From Liolophura sinensis (lineage: Eukaryota; Mollusca; Polyplacophora; Chitonida; Chitonidae), in assembly GCF_032854445.1 (NCBI RefSeq), contig NC_088303.1, forward strand, positions 11,787,501 to 11,851,500: a DNA stretch of 64,000 bases, given 5' to 3'. Under the pieces are notes generated by a model. It saw only the letters and a program-made list of their open reading frames with translations, had not been told where the DNA came from and made no database searches. Of this stretch, positions 35,270 through 48,472 are shown one piece after another. Made by a program: the position numbers and the translations under genes. Numbering within the stretch: the first letter of the stretch is position 1; the number at the start of each line of letters is the position of its first letter.

Positions 35270-35465
35270 ATGTGGTTGCCATGACTTTCACCTCCTTCTC
35301 ATGCTGGTTTCCGTTCTGGTCGTAACTTGGAAGGTCTGTCAGCAACCCACGGATGTCCATGGGCTTTCTCTGTGCATTGTTAGGCTTCCTCCCACTACAA
35401 TGCTGGCCGTCGTTGTTTAAGTGAAATATTCTTGAGCAGGGCGTAAAAGACAAATAAATATTTAA
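35270..35465 (+). mobile_element. SINE copy downstream of peroxidase A
   Basis: 'ggaaggtctgtcagcaaccc', 'cttcctcccactacaatgct', 'aagtgaaatattcttgagca' and an A/T tail match the main SINE family. Orthologous insertions follow genes B (about 45,530-45,710) and C (about 56,420-56,575), so it predates the triplication. Confidence 0.8.
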
Positions 35466-38000
35466 AAATACGAATGCCGCTTTAACTAAAAAACAATTTC
35501 GTGTTAAGACGTTATGGCTTTTACCTCGTTTTTTTTACGCTTCAAGGGTGCAGCGTACAGTTTGGAATGGGGATGACCGGGTTTGGCAAGAGTACCGACT
35601 ATACATATCCCTAAAATGGCAGAAATCTGACATACAATCCTCAGGTATCTGACCAGAAAACAAAATGATATCTGTTAGTTTTTATCCAGTATGTATGTCC
35701 CAGGGTCAGTCGGGAATAGAGAAAATGACAATGCAGATAAATTATACCCTTACCTAATGAATTTTTTACAGTGAAGTAATAACCCGCATTTAGCATAAAA
35801 GATATGCATGATTGATATGAAATCACGAGAATAACGCACCACCGTGAACTCCTAAGGCGCCTTTGTTCATTCATTCTGTCTTTTATTTCACTCCTGCCAC
35901 CAAAGATGGCACCACAGGTGAACACGTAAATTTACATTGATAACTGAAAAGAATAGCAAATATGACACATTATCTTTGGCAAATCCTTGCACTTTGGATA
36001 TTCATCCCCAAATGCTGTTGGTTTCGCAATTTTTAGTTAACCGCTCACGCCTATCCTATTTGAACCATCTTTCCTACTGACTTGGTAAGTGGTGTTTACT
36101 GGCTCTAAGTTTGGATAATAATTTACGTTCTGTTGTACCAAAATTCGACAAATAGAACTCAAATTCAAAATTTATTTTCAATATTTTGTAACATCATTAG
36201 ATATATTGACGTGTCAGTTTTGTCGAAACATTCGCAGTAGGGGTTACCTGCTGGTGGTTTGGGGTGGGTAGGGTAACAATGTCAGCGGGATATGGCGGAA
36301 TACCTGGGAACATATCCGCGAGCAGGTAGGGGTTAACGATGTCACTCAGTGACTTGCAGAAGGCCTCTCAGACAAGGTTATAATCCCACTGATTAACAAA
36401 TTGTAATCAGGAAAGTCCTGCAGTGATTATCCGGTGTCTAAATCTAATCCTTTATGGAAATACTCCTGGTCAGGGGTTCACATTTTCTAAATAAACTCTA
36501 TTAACAAAAGGATTATATTCATAACCTTTTCGAACCTTTCCCGGGTGGACACGTAATCTAGTTAAACGAGTACAGTCAGCACGTTGTAACTAACAATGCG
36601 TTTATCACTTAATAAATATGAAATAAATTAATATATAGGCCTACTGTACAATAACAAGTACATATGTTTCACAAAACGCTTCCACAAACATCTCTTCCCT
36701 ATAATTTCATTAACAAATCAACAAGGTTGAAAATTTATTCAACCTAGTTTTTGTCTCAAACTTGATATAGTTTAAATGGAAATCACGAAAACAAAACAGC
36801 AATGAATTATGAAGAGTAACGTAAACCAAACATTAATCAATGTAAATTTAACAGAATCGTGATGAAACAAATAACAAGTGTTATTAATAAAAAGAACTGA
36901 TAAGACTCGTATTGTCAATATGTTATAGTTCTTTAACACATGCACTTTAGCGATAAATACATTTGCCTATATTAACCAGTAAAGCATTCAAACGATATCA
37001 AAATTTAACTTTAACTCAAACAAATATACCCATAATTGTTTTTTACACACCACGATATTTGCAAAATAACACAATAAATAACATAAATAACATAATAAAT
37101 AAGTCATGCGTTAACAAAAAATAAAGAAGTGTTTCGAGAAAGTCATGAAAGTGCTATATATTAACCACGTGGATCTCAAAGCAATAGGTGAGGCAAGGAA
37201 AACCAGTTTATTACTATCCTACATACAAGGTTTCAATATGAAAGAGAACACAGTTCTATGAAGTAAAAGTTCAAATGACTTTTGTAGATTGTTATTTGCT
37301 GTGGTGATGAATGAGTGACCGGTGTCTTTCTTCATAACTGGAATTATTCAGCATTTTTCAGTTGTAATCGTTTTATACAATTCTGGCTGCTTCATTCTCT
37401 TATCCACAGTCGCTATGAAAACAACTTTAGCTTATGCACATCTTGTGGAACTAGTATGTTGGCTGTGGTGCCTAATTATGTGTAAGTCAGTGGAGTACAA
37501 GCAGATATTAAAAATATAAGACCTATTATATGAATAGAGCTGAGCAAATTCGTTCCTTAATATTAATGTTTTCTATTTTTCACGCTATTCTTCTAAAAGC
37601 TAATTATTTAAGAGATTTTTTATAGAGAAAGTCCTGCTGATAAATGCCAGTTAACATGTATAACCACAGGTATATGTTCTAGTCCTACATAAGTGCGATT
37701 AAACTCTTTTGAATGCATTAGTATGCATTTGAAGGGTTTGTTAATACTGATCTCAGACCACTAGCCAAAATCTTGGATTATTTTACTAATTACAATAATT
37801 CAGTTTATACCAAATATATTTCTTGAAAATGTAACCAATGGATTATCACTCAGTTATTCATTTAATGCCTAAACTCGATAATAAGTGTTTGGCAAGTAAA
37901 ATGGGAACTCTCACTGACCCCTCCCGCCGCCCGCTCTACCCCTACTCACTAATCCCTACCCTCAAGGGCATATCTTGGGACGTCACCTCAGGTGAGAGGA

Positions 38001-38007
38001 TATATAA
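38001..38007 (+). promoter_or_regulatory. TATA box of peroxidase B, CRE damaged
   Basis: TATATAA and the CACCTCAGGTG palindrome are intact, but the CRE-like site reads GGACGTCA at about 37,978 instead of TGACGTCA. Confidence 0.65.
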
Positions 38008-38097
38008 CCTTCCAGTTCTGCTGATATTTCACATCACCTCCCACAATTTGAACACCACCAGCGATATTTAGCAAGGGATAGAGAGCAGCCACCGAAA

Positions 38098-41000
38098 ATG
38101 AAATAAGTGATCATTTTGGGTCAACTTCACATAAATCTTTGCTAAGTTAATAAGTCAAACCATATATAAATTGTGCTTACCTTTTGGCACATTTTTAAGG
38201 CTTTCTAAAGCAGCATTTTATTGTACATATGTTTGTTTCATTGTACATATGTTAAGATTATATACATGAGCCGCATTCCTGTGTTAAATGCCGTTCCACC
38301 GGAAGCCAAAGGGTTTTCTTCTGGTTATGCAAGGTTGAATACCCTGCTCAACATGTAAGACGTCAGTGAGAAAGGATAGAATATAAATTCACCTGTTTCT
38401 TACTCCATGTATACCATATCTTGTTTTGTTCCAGGTTCCCAGTTGTGTGTCTGATGAGTATCGTTTGCGGATTGCTTACGGTAAAATTTAATGTCTACAT
38501 CTGACTCTGTAACAAATTATACCAGAAAGAACTGCCCCTATTAATGAAATCCCATCGATTAGGAGTCACGATAATAGAAGGACTCTAGGGAAAGCACTGA
38601 TATTAAAGCCGAGGCTCTAATATCAGTTAGAGCCGAGAATTTGCTAATACCCCAAAGGTTTTCGAACCAGCGACCGATTTATTCGTCACAGGAATTGCAC
38701 AACAGTAATAGTGTTGTCCTGATTTAGGATTGTAAGAACTGGGAATAGCTCATGTCCAAGTGCTCAGAATTAAGCAGGACCACTCCTGGGTCCAGTTTCA
38801 CAAAGCGTACGACATTTTTTTAATCGTATATTTGTTGTACGATATTTTGTACGTTACAATTACCATCTTTGTAAAACTTGGCACTGGTTCCGCACCTGAA
38901 CACAGGTCCTTTCTGTCTGAGGCACAAAACGATACAGTATTATTCGATGGCGAGTCGTAATAATATAACGTATTACTTTGTACCAGCTCAGGTTCCAAAA
39001 CGGTATGTGACCTTGGCAGATGATGTCACTGATTTGTCGTCCATGTGAGGTTTATTTACAACCAGGGAATGAAACTGTTTTTCTCAACAGCGATACTCCA
39101 TTTACATTTAATAATACCTTCGCCTTTCTTCTCTTCTATGACGTGTTTTCCCCCAAAATTTTATTCATGGAACCAAAACGTCTATCTGAGTAGAGGTTGC
39201 CCACAGGCACTGTGTTAAACTGTATTCAATGGCTCGTTTCCGATTTCTCTTCCAGTTTTTTTGGATTACAATTATTATTAGTATTAGTTGGCAGAGGATT
39301 TTAGAAACATTTGTGAGACGTATGGTGTCTAAGATCTTTCTGCCAATTATATTTATCTTGGCTGATTTGCGCTGAGCGCTAGGATTTGAAAAACCCGCCT
39401 TAGCGCAAAATGCAGAATGTATTACTAAGTTGGATATTTCATTGGCAGGAGTTGATAAGAGGACTGAGGATTTCAAAACCATAGAAGCAGCAATGTTTGA
39501 AGAGACACCGGAACATGCTTTGGAGATCAACAGACAGAGTAGACTGGTTAACTGGATATCTTTTCTAATCAGGTACTCAAGGTGATCAGGTCGTTAAGGT
39601 CTTGATATGCATCCAGAAATGTGAGGAATAAAAATCAGCTCGCATTTTTCAAGATGCATAAATATTTTTTTTTAAACCTAAGGTTTATGCTGTATCTTCA
39701 CACGTGGTATGGTTGGGGCAATAACACAATAACATAATTGTGTGCACAACCAGTATCAAGACTGACAGCTATGCTTGGTTTTACTTTCATTTTTGTATAA
39801 TTGTACATTCTGAAAAGGTATTGTAATGGGACATAACACTTCTTCATCAACTTCAGGTTCTGGATTTCTTCATGCAAATAACTATCGACATAATAATTAG
39901 AAGTTACAAATACAATTTTTGCAGGAGGGAGAAAGTCAACGCCACGGTGAGAGAGATCATTGACTTTGCTAAACTTCCCAAACACTTGGACACTGTTTAC
40001 TGCCCATATGAGTTTTCCGAGAAATGTACGAGATCCAAATACCGGTTGCAACAATCTGCAGCAGCCGCTGCGAGGAGCAAGCTTTACTCCATTCGCCAGA
40101 GAGATGCTAGCCGAATACGAAACAAGTAAGCATATGTATTTCACGGGTAACAGTACGAGCCAGGAGCGTTGAAGTTCCAGTCAAAATATTGTGTTGTTTT
40201 CTGTGGCCCACAACAAGTGTATATTATTTGACTGGTTTACGATCTATTCAAAATTTTTCAATTATACATCGCCGGCTCAGATTATGGTGGGAGAAAGATA
40301 TACCACAAAGTTAGTTACGTTCTCGTCTAAGGCGAAACCATCGACTTTGTCTGGTTCTGTCTCGTCAAATAGTTCGTGTCGCAACAGAAGTATGCCATTG
40401 ATGTAAGACACTGCAATTCGACTTGCGAAAATAGAGAGGTATGGCAGAGACTTCCATTTGCATTAGGCGTACAGTGAACTTTTCTCTTGTTTCATGCCAG
40501 CTGTCGCTCAAATTTCTGTTCAGATTTAACTGACAGAAACTTTGTCAAACTCTATGTCTGTGGTTTATTAACGTTTTCGGCCTACATTTGTCAGGTGTTG
40601 ATGGCATGGACGACCAGCCCCGTCAGCAAGGTAAGACCGGGAGGTTACCCAGCGCTAGGGCTGTCAGCCGGGCAGTCCATCAAGGGAACTTTGCGGAGAA
40701 GACGGACCGGGATATCAGCTCCATCTTCACATTCTGGGGCCAGTTCATGGCACACATGATTTCTGACAGAGCCGTCGCTACAGGTAACTCGCCGTTGAAG
40801 CTTGAAAACCGTTCCACATGAGCATTCCATATTCTGTAGAACAATAATGTTATCCTTTTAGATAACATTGACGTTTTTTATGTGAATACGTGAAATAAAA
40901 AGAAGTGAACGCATGTGTTATCATTTATGAGGGTGGCTGCAATTCGCTGTCTTCATGATGTCAAATAACTTGTAACACGAATTGTAAGTGAGTGAGTGAG

Positions 41001-44000
41001 TACTCAGGGTTTAACGTCGTTTAACAAATTGTAAAGATTAGAGACCTTTAATTTAGAAGTTACCAGCTAAAGGTGTGTGATGTAGCTATGTGCACCTGGA
41101 AACCCATGCAGGGAAAGACACTCAGGATAACATGAGAACATTTACACGGTGTAACGCAAATGCGCAATGTACATTCATACTAAGACACTGCTCATTGTTA
41201 TAGTCAGCCCATGTAACCATCCATTATTGAACTTATCTGGTTTGTTGTGAAAGGAGGTGTTCATTTATGGTTTCTGAGAAAGATATTTATTGTCACGTTT
41301 CCATCTGATAGGATACAACAGTACCAGGGTGGACTGCTGCTCGCAAGATGTCCCCACGTAAGTGTCATTGCAGTTTCTCTGAGAATTTCTACACTTACAT
41401 CCATTTGCCTTTTCTGTGTAAGAAACTCATGTCGTGTACAGAAACTCGATTGCTTCAGACTTGTACTCACATTAGTTTAATTCTTCCACTTGGCTCGCCA
41501 AATTCGTTAGAGGGCGACATGATAGAAGGAGAGAATACGTCTCAGCTTGTCGTTAGAGAATTTCTATTTATAGTTGCACGTTGTATGCAAAGAGTTTGTT
41601 CATTTGTATCCGTATTTTGCAGACCGCGTTCTGAATGTTTCAACATCGACATTCCGGAAGGGGACCCGTTCAGAAAGGATGGGCGGACCTGTTTGGGATT
41701 TTTGAGGTCTATGGAAACAACGACTATGGGATGTGTGACCGGTACAAACTTTTGACTTTCTTCTTTTTCCACCAACTACTAATTACACAGATAATTTATG
41801 TGACGCTACGGCCGAAAATATTGTTCACTGGTAACTATAACTTTGGCCTACATCTAATTTTCAATGGACCAATTGAAACATTGTCGGTGGCTGAGTGATA
41901 CTTTAAACAAACCAAACCCAGGTTAATCGACAAAGTAATGTGTTGAAATTAAATCATTAATCAGCACTTAAATATATTTAGCAGTACATAACTGATTGTA
42001 TGATGCACAGGTCAAAGGGAGCAGCTGAATCTCGCATCTTCCTACATTGACGGTAGTGCGGTGTACGGGTCAGACAAAGAAAAGGTGGAATATCTGAGAA
42101 GGCATCACGGTGGTAAGCTGTTTTATCAAACCACAGTTAAAAAGCGACATATATGATATAAATATATATGAATAGCCATTGATACTTACGTCAAAATGAA
42201 AACGACAAAATATTCGCCAAGTTTAATAATAACAGCATTCAGCTTTCGAGAGAAATAATCAGAAATGTATCTTGCTTGAAGAACCTGGCACACTATGGAT
42301 ACGGTTGTTGATCAATGGTTTAAATATATTTTGAGCACCTCCTCTACCCAGTGTTGTGTTATTACATAATATGCGCCACCTGGCTTACATTATGCAGGCG
42401 AGCTGTGGACGTCTGAACCGAATGAGCTTCCACATAAGTCCCATCCCAATGCGATCGCCGAAAAGATGGGATTGGCCTTTGCACGAGCAGGTAAGTCAAC
42501 AAACCTCTTTTACATCACAGGAAGCTATGTTTATATGTTTTCCAGCACCATTAAAAATTCGTTGGACAAAAATTCGTCTGCGTATAATACTGGATATCGT
42601 TTTTTCCCAATGTTACGTTTTACAAGTGGGCACTTAATCAGTTAGGGCCATCTAACTACTAATTTACGAAAATGGTAACTCATTAAACGGTCTAAAGAGA
42701 CGCTTGAGAGTACTATATTGTACTTTTCTACAAACAGGTGACCCTAGAGCACCGGAAGTACCCATGCTGACAGGAATCCACACGATATGGCTGAGAGAAC
42801 ACAACCGTATTGCTCGTGAGCTGGCCGTTATCAACCGGTTCTGGGATGACGAAAAGCTGTATCAGGAGTCGAGGAGAATTGCCGTGGCTTTAATCCAGCA
42901 CATCACCTACAGCGAGTGGTTGCCAGTTCTGCTAGGCCCAGCCATAGTCAAGGACTACGATCTTCTCCCACGGGTCTCTGGATTCTACACAGAGTATGAT
43001 CCCGCAGTGGACGCCTCCACCACTAACGTCGTATCCACTGCAGCGTTCCGCTTCGGTCATTCACTGGTCACCGCCTCCTTTCCTTTATGTAAAAAGGACT
43101 TCACACAAGGTAGCTCTCCTGCCTTGAAGCTAGGGGATATGTTCTTCCGGTCTAACCAATACCTGCTGCATGAACAGGGCCTAATGAGAGGGCTGTTGAC
43201 AAAGCCCGTGGCTTCCATGGATGCCATCGTCACCAACGATCTAACCAACAAACTGTTCAAAACTCATCAGGGAAACGGTGGTGATCTGGTAGCGTTCAAT
43301 ATCCAGAGAGGCAGAGATCACGGACTTCCCTCGTACAACTCTTGGAGGACTTTCACTGGTCTGCCCTCGGCGTCTTCCTTTACAGGGGCGGGCGGATTTG
43401 TGGACATCCCCGAGGACACCGTTCAGGCGCTGGCCAGTGTTTATGGGTGAGTCTCCAGGGTGGAATGTTAAACGTTCTGTGGTAATCAATCATACATGTT
43501 CCGTTGGAAAGTAAATCAGAATAATACGAATGAGGCTTAGAACAGTATTTTAGTAACTCATTACTAATAAATTACTAAAAACACCGGGCCTAACAATTAC
43601 TAATGAGCTACTTAAAGTTTGCTACGGTCGTTCTATCCTTTTTACTTCAAGAACTAAATTCGAAAAGATTCGCTTTAGCGGTTGTTTTAAAGTGGATGTA
43701 ATATATTTTCAGTCACCCCGATGACGTGGACATCTGGACGGGGGGTGTCTCGGAGAGGCCTGTGCCAGGAGGTTTGTTAGGTCCGGCGTTTTCACACCTT
43801 CTGGCCCGTCAATTCAGCCGTTACCGACAGGGGGATAGGTTTTGGTATGAGACGTCGGAGGAGCCCCAAGGTTTTACAGCCGGTGAGTTACCATACTACT
43901 TTTACCATGTATGCGACCGTTTGTGAATATTTTTAATTCATGTAGTTAGTCAGTTTGTTATGGTTTTAGTTAAAGGTTTTGTTTGTAAGCTGCATTTGAA

Positions 44001-44878
44001 TTATTAATGTAACGATGTTATGGTTAAAGGATTGGTTTTGCATACCAAGCGGGTGAGTTACCATACTACTTGTACCATGTATGCGACCGTTTGTGAAATT
44101 AGACAGAATGTTATGGTTTTAGTTGAAGGCTCTGTTTGTAAGCTGCATTTGAATTATTAGAATAACGATGTTATGGTTAAAGTATTGGTGTAAGAATATC
44201 AGCATCGATTTGCAGCCTTGAGTCGTTTTGACCGTTGATATATTGTACACGAATGAGCAGCGTTACCTTAGGGGCAGACCCTTAAAACGGGAGCTCTGAG
44301 ATTTGCACTGTCAAGTAATTATTAACACAGTAATATAACGTTCATGTCATCTTATTCCTTACTCTCATCTAATCCAAGAAGCATAGCACCAGTAATAAAA
44401 AATGTGTTTTTTTTCGTGTTTTCAGCTCAGCTGAAGCAGATCCGCATGATGACCTTTGCCCGTATTATGTGCAACAGCTTTGACGTGGACATGATCCAGC
44501 CACAGGCATTCCGCATGGCATCAGCTAAAGGGTAAACACCTTTGATTTTATAGGTGCTCAAAAACATTTCACTAAAACCCTTTGAAGAAACCAGCATTTT
44601 ATTAGTCTGCTATGAGTCTGTATTTATGGCATGTAATATTGGTCAGTGGTTCGATAACAAATACTCCAAGCCAAATATGGTTTTGGCTTTTCATAACTGT
44701 TCAATGTGTATTGGATCTGATAATAATGCCCACATTCTGGTGGTGCGAAATTACCACATAGGACCCGATGTGCTTGTTTTTTTTTCTAAATCTCCGAATC
44801 ACAGGGAAAGTAACCGAAGAACATTCGTTGGAATAGAGTTGTTCAGATCTTCCACAACTGGACCTGTCACTTTGGTGA
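38098..44878 (+). pseudogene. animal haem peroxidase, copy B (pseudogene)
   Basis: Same gene as copies A and C but broken in at least four places. (1) Exon 1 reads ATG AAA TAA: two G-to-A changes remove the GT donor (AT at 38,103) and bring a stop to codon 3. (2) Most of exon 3 and its acceptor are deleted; only about 25 nt before the donor at 39,003 remain. (3) Exon 5 (39,925-40,125) is 14 nt short at about 40,045, losing the SVDGS part of the family hallmark and shifting frame. (4) The exon 14 acceptor and first nucleotides are deleted; the LDLSLW end (44,836-44,878) abuts intron. Other exons keep borders and lengths: 38435-38480, 39449-39572, 40595-40783, 41312-41357, 41623-41741, 42011-42112, 42398-42490, 42738-43446, 43713-43882, 44426-44531. 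Exon 11 is still fully open and close to copy C (shared PMLTG, QESRR, MFFRS), so inactivation is recent. Confidence 0.9.
43883..44210. repeat. 170-bp tandem duplication in intron 12 of copy B
   Basis: Two successive blocks start with the donor phrase 'gtgagttaccatactact' (43,883 and 44,053). The first resembles intron 12 of copy A ('gtgaatatttttaattc', 'cataccaagc'), the second that of copy C ('gtgaaattagacagaat', 'aatatcagcatcgatttgca'). Confidence 0.85.
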
Positions 44879-47800
44879 TATTAGATGTCAATGGTCCTTT
44901 AAGAAATGTAATGGCTTTGAACACTGGACTGTAAAGGAGAGAATCACACGTATACCGAATAACACATTACACATCGTACGTGTAAATATCACATCTGAAC
45001 GACTGTTTCTGTGAAACTGTTTTTCCTTCAGGTCATCTTAACTTCACGCCTCTTCGCTTTAACGTTGACTCATTGTGAACCCAGCTAGTATGCCAAACAG
45101 TGACTGTTTTAGTATTTGTATTAGTATTTGCTGTCTTATTGTCTAAACTAGCTGTAATCACATACTGTGATGATATGTGGGTGTTTGATTAGACATTTAA
45201 AGAAAACTATGTAAATATTGTATATATGTTTACTAAAATGTTTACAGTAGTGATAAAATTGTATATAGAGAGAATATGGTGCATCTAAATTATATGTATG
45301 TTTGATCATTAAATCATGTTTTATACAAATTTGTTACATTTTGATACATTTTAAAATATAGAATAAATATGAAATACTGGCATTTTGTTTCTTGTTATAC
45401 TGTGCCAAAGAGAGCGCCTAGAGAGATGACACACGCTGCACTGAAAACACCAGCGACGTCAGTGACTTCACCTTGTTGTCTGGTTGAGTCTTTTGTGGTC
45501 ATTTCCCCTCGATCTCACGAATGTGGTTGCCATGACTTCACCTCCTTCTCATGCTGGTTTCCGTTCTGGTCGTAACTTGGAAGGTCTGTCAGCAACCCAC
45601 GGATGTCCGTGGGCTTCCCCTGTGCATTGTTAGGCTCCCTCCCACTGGCCGTCGTTGTTTAAGTGAAATATTCTTGAGCAGGGCGTAAAAGACGAATAAA
45701 TATTTAAAAATACGAATGCCGCTTTAACTAAAAAACAATTTCGTGTTAAGACGTTATGGCTTTTACCTCGTTTTTTTTACGCTTCAAGGGTGCAGCGTAC
45801 AGTTTGGAATGGGGATGACCGGGTTTGGCAAGAGTACCGACTATACATATCCCTAAAATGGCAGAAATCTGACATACAATCCTCAGGTATCTGACCAGAA
45901 CACAAAATGATATCTGTTAGTTTTTATCCAGTATGTATGTCCCAGGGTCAGTCAGGAATAGAGAAAATTACAATGCAGATAAATTACCCTTACCTAACGA
46001 ATGTTTTACAGTGAAGTAATAACCCGCATTTAGGCATAAAAGATATGCATGATTGATATGAAATCACGAGAATAACGCACCACCGTGAACTCCTAAAGCG
46101 CCTTTGTTCATTCATTCCTTCTTTTATTTCACTCCTGCCACCCAAGATGGCACCACAGGTGAACACGTAAATTTACATTGATAACGGAAAAGAATAGCAA
46201 ATATGACACATTATCTTTGGCAAATCCTTGCACTTTGGATATTCATCCCCAAATGCTGTTGGTTTCGCAATTTTTAGTTAACCGCTCACGCCTATCCTAT
46301 TTGAACCATCTTTCCTACTGACTTGGTAAGTGGTGTTTACTGGCTCTGTTTGGATAATAGATTACGTTCATTTGAGACAAAATTCGACAAATAGAACTCA
46401 AATTCAAAATTTATTTTCAATATTTTGTAACATCATTAGATATATTGACGTGTCAGTTTTGTCGAAACATTCGCAGTAGGGGTTACCTGCTGGTGGTTTG
46501 GGGTGGGTAGGGTAACAATGTCAGCGGGTTATGGCGGAATACCTGAGAACATATCCGCGAGCAGGTAGGGGTTAACGATGTCACTCAGTGACTTGCAGAA
46601 GGCCTCTCAGACAAGGTTATAATCCCACTGATTAACAAATTGTAATCAGGAAAGTCCTGCAGTGATTATCCGGTGTCTAAATCTAATCCTTTATGGAAAT
46701 ACTCCTGGTCAGGGGTTCACATTTTCTAAATAAACTCTATTAACAAGAGGATTGTATTAATAAACTTTTCCGGGTGGACACGTAACCTAGTTAAACGAGT
46801 ACAGTCAGCACGTTGTCACTAACAATGCGCTTATCACTTAATAAATATGAAATAAATTAATATATAGGCCTTCTGTACAATAACAAGTACATATGTTTTA
46901 CAAAACGCTTCCACAAACATGTCTTCCCTATAATTTCATTAACAAATCAACAAGTTTGAAAATATATGCAACCTAGTTTTTGTCTCAAACTTGATATAGT
47001 TTAAATGGAAATCACGGAAACAAAACAGTCATGAAAGTCATGAAAGTGCTATTTATTAACCACGTGGATCTCAAAGCAATAGGTGAGGCAAGGAAAACTA
47101 GTTTATTACTATCCTACATACAAGGTTTCAATATGAAAGAGAACACAGTTCTATGAAGTAATAGTTCAAATGACTTTTGTAGATTGTTATTTGCTGTGGT
47201 GATGAATGAGTGACCGGTGTCTTTCTTCATAATTGGAATTATTCAGCATTTTTCAGTTGTAATCGTTTTATACAATTCTGGCTGCTTCATTCTCTTATCC
47301 ACAGTCGCTATGAAAACAACTTTAGCTTATGCACATCTTGTGGAACTAGTATGTTGGCTGTGGTGCCTAATTATGTGTAAGTCAGTGGAGTACAAGCAGA
47401 TATTAAAAATATAAGGCCTATTATATGAACAGAGCTGAGCAAATTCGTTCCTTAATATTAATGTTTTCTATATTTCACTGTATTCTTCTAAGAGCTAATT
47501 CTTTAAGAGATTTTTTTATAGAGAAAGTCCTGCTGATAAATGCCAGTTAACATGTATAACCACAGGTATATGTTCTAGTCCTACTTAAATGCGATTAAAC
47601 TCTTTTAGAGGGAAAATCCTCTTTAAAAGAATTCAGGTATATGAAAGAAAATGATTGAAGTGACTGAAGTGGAAGAAAAGAAGCAATAATATTTTTGTTG
47701 CAAAGAGGATAATCCGCTCGTAGTCAGGAGTAATTGGTTAGATCTAGTTAAAGGTAAACCCTTGACATTTGAGGAATGAAATGAGAATCGGAGGGTGGGG

Positions 47801-48344
47801 TGGTGGAGTAGAAGGGACAGGGGTAGTGGGTGAGATGTTACATATGTCAAAAGACTCACACACGTTTCCCATTTTAAAATATGTTAAGAAATTACTGTCT
47901 AATTATACAAATGGTCATAGATATTAGTATAGGTCGACCGCATTTTTAATTCCAGTACAAACAGACAATACACATTTAACTGTAGTTATATACTTCTATA
48001 GTTTAGCTTTAAGCTAGAAGAAAAAGACTCATTATTTTTATTAAAATTGATACAGTAACTGTGTGGCTTACCATTTGAATGGATTAGTATGCATTTGAAG
48101 GGTTTGTTAATACTGATCTCAGACCACTAGCCAAAATCTTGGATTATTTTACTAATTACAGTAATTCAGTTTTATACCAAATATATTTCTTGAAAATGTA
48201 ACCAATGGATTATCACTCAATAATCCATGTATTGCCTGAACTCGACAATAAGTGTATGGCAAGTAAAATGGGAACTCTCACTGACCCCTCCCGCCGCCCG
48301 CTCTTCCCCTACCTACAAATCCCTACCCCCAAGGGCACATCCTG

Positions 48345-48374
48345 TGACGTCACCTCAGGTGAGAGGATATATAA
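48345..48374 (+). promoter_or_regulatory. core promoter of peroxidase C
   Basis: TGACGTCA (48,345-48,352), CACCTCAGGTG and TATATAA (48,368-48,374), 105 nt before the ATG, all as in copy A. Confidence 0.75.
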
Positions 48375-48472
48375 CCTTCCAGTTCTGCTGATATTCCACA
48401 TCACCTCCCACAATTTGAACGGAGAACACCACCAGCGATATTTAGCAAGGGATAGAGAAGCAGCGACCGAAA

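Larger units (their letters stand above)
24470..35655. repeat. tandem duplication unit A of the peroxidase locus
   Basis: This is the first of three units that align along their whole length, introns and flanks included (A 24,470-35,655; B to about 45,898; C to about 56,778). The left edge is near 'accagatatgaaaaacaaaa'; equivalent junctions at about 35,650 and 45,893 read 'ggtatctgaccaga'. Unit A alone carries about 150 bp with a (TA)n run at 24,780-24,920. Confidence 0.85.
35656..45898. repeat. tandem duplication unit B of the peroxidase locus
   Basis: Aligns with unit A throughout. Differences include loss of about 455 bp near 37,709 (A 26,670-27,124), loss of about 550 bp around exon 3 near 38,950, and a 170-bp duplication in intron 12. 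Confidence 0.85.

Noticed and set aside
37322-37519. 65-codon hydrophobic ORF repeated at 47,217
   Set aside because: It is kept only because the whole duplication unit is recent; no start context, splice signal or motif, and it is not intact in copy A.
42738-43446. Exon 11 of copy B as evidence for a working gene
   Set aside because: The exon is open, but upstream and downstream lesions (donor loss, exon 3 loss, frameshift, last acceptor loss) prevent a full protein by any simple splicing.
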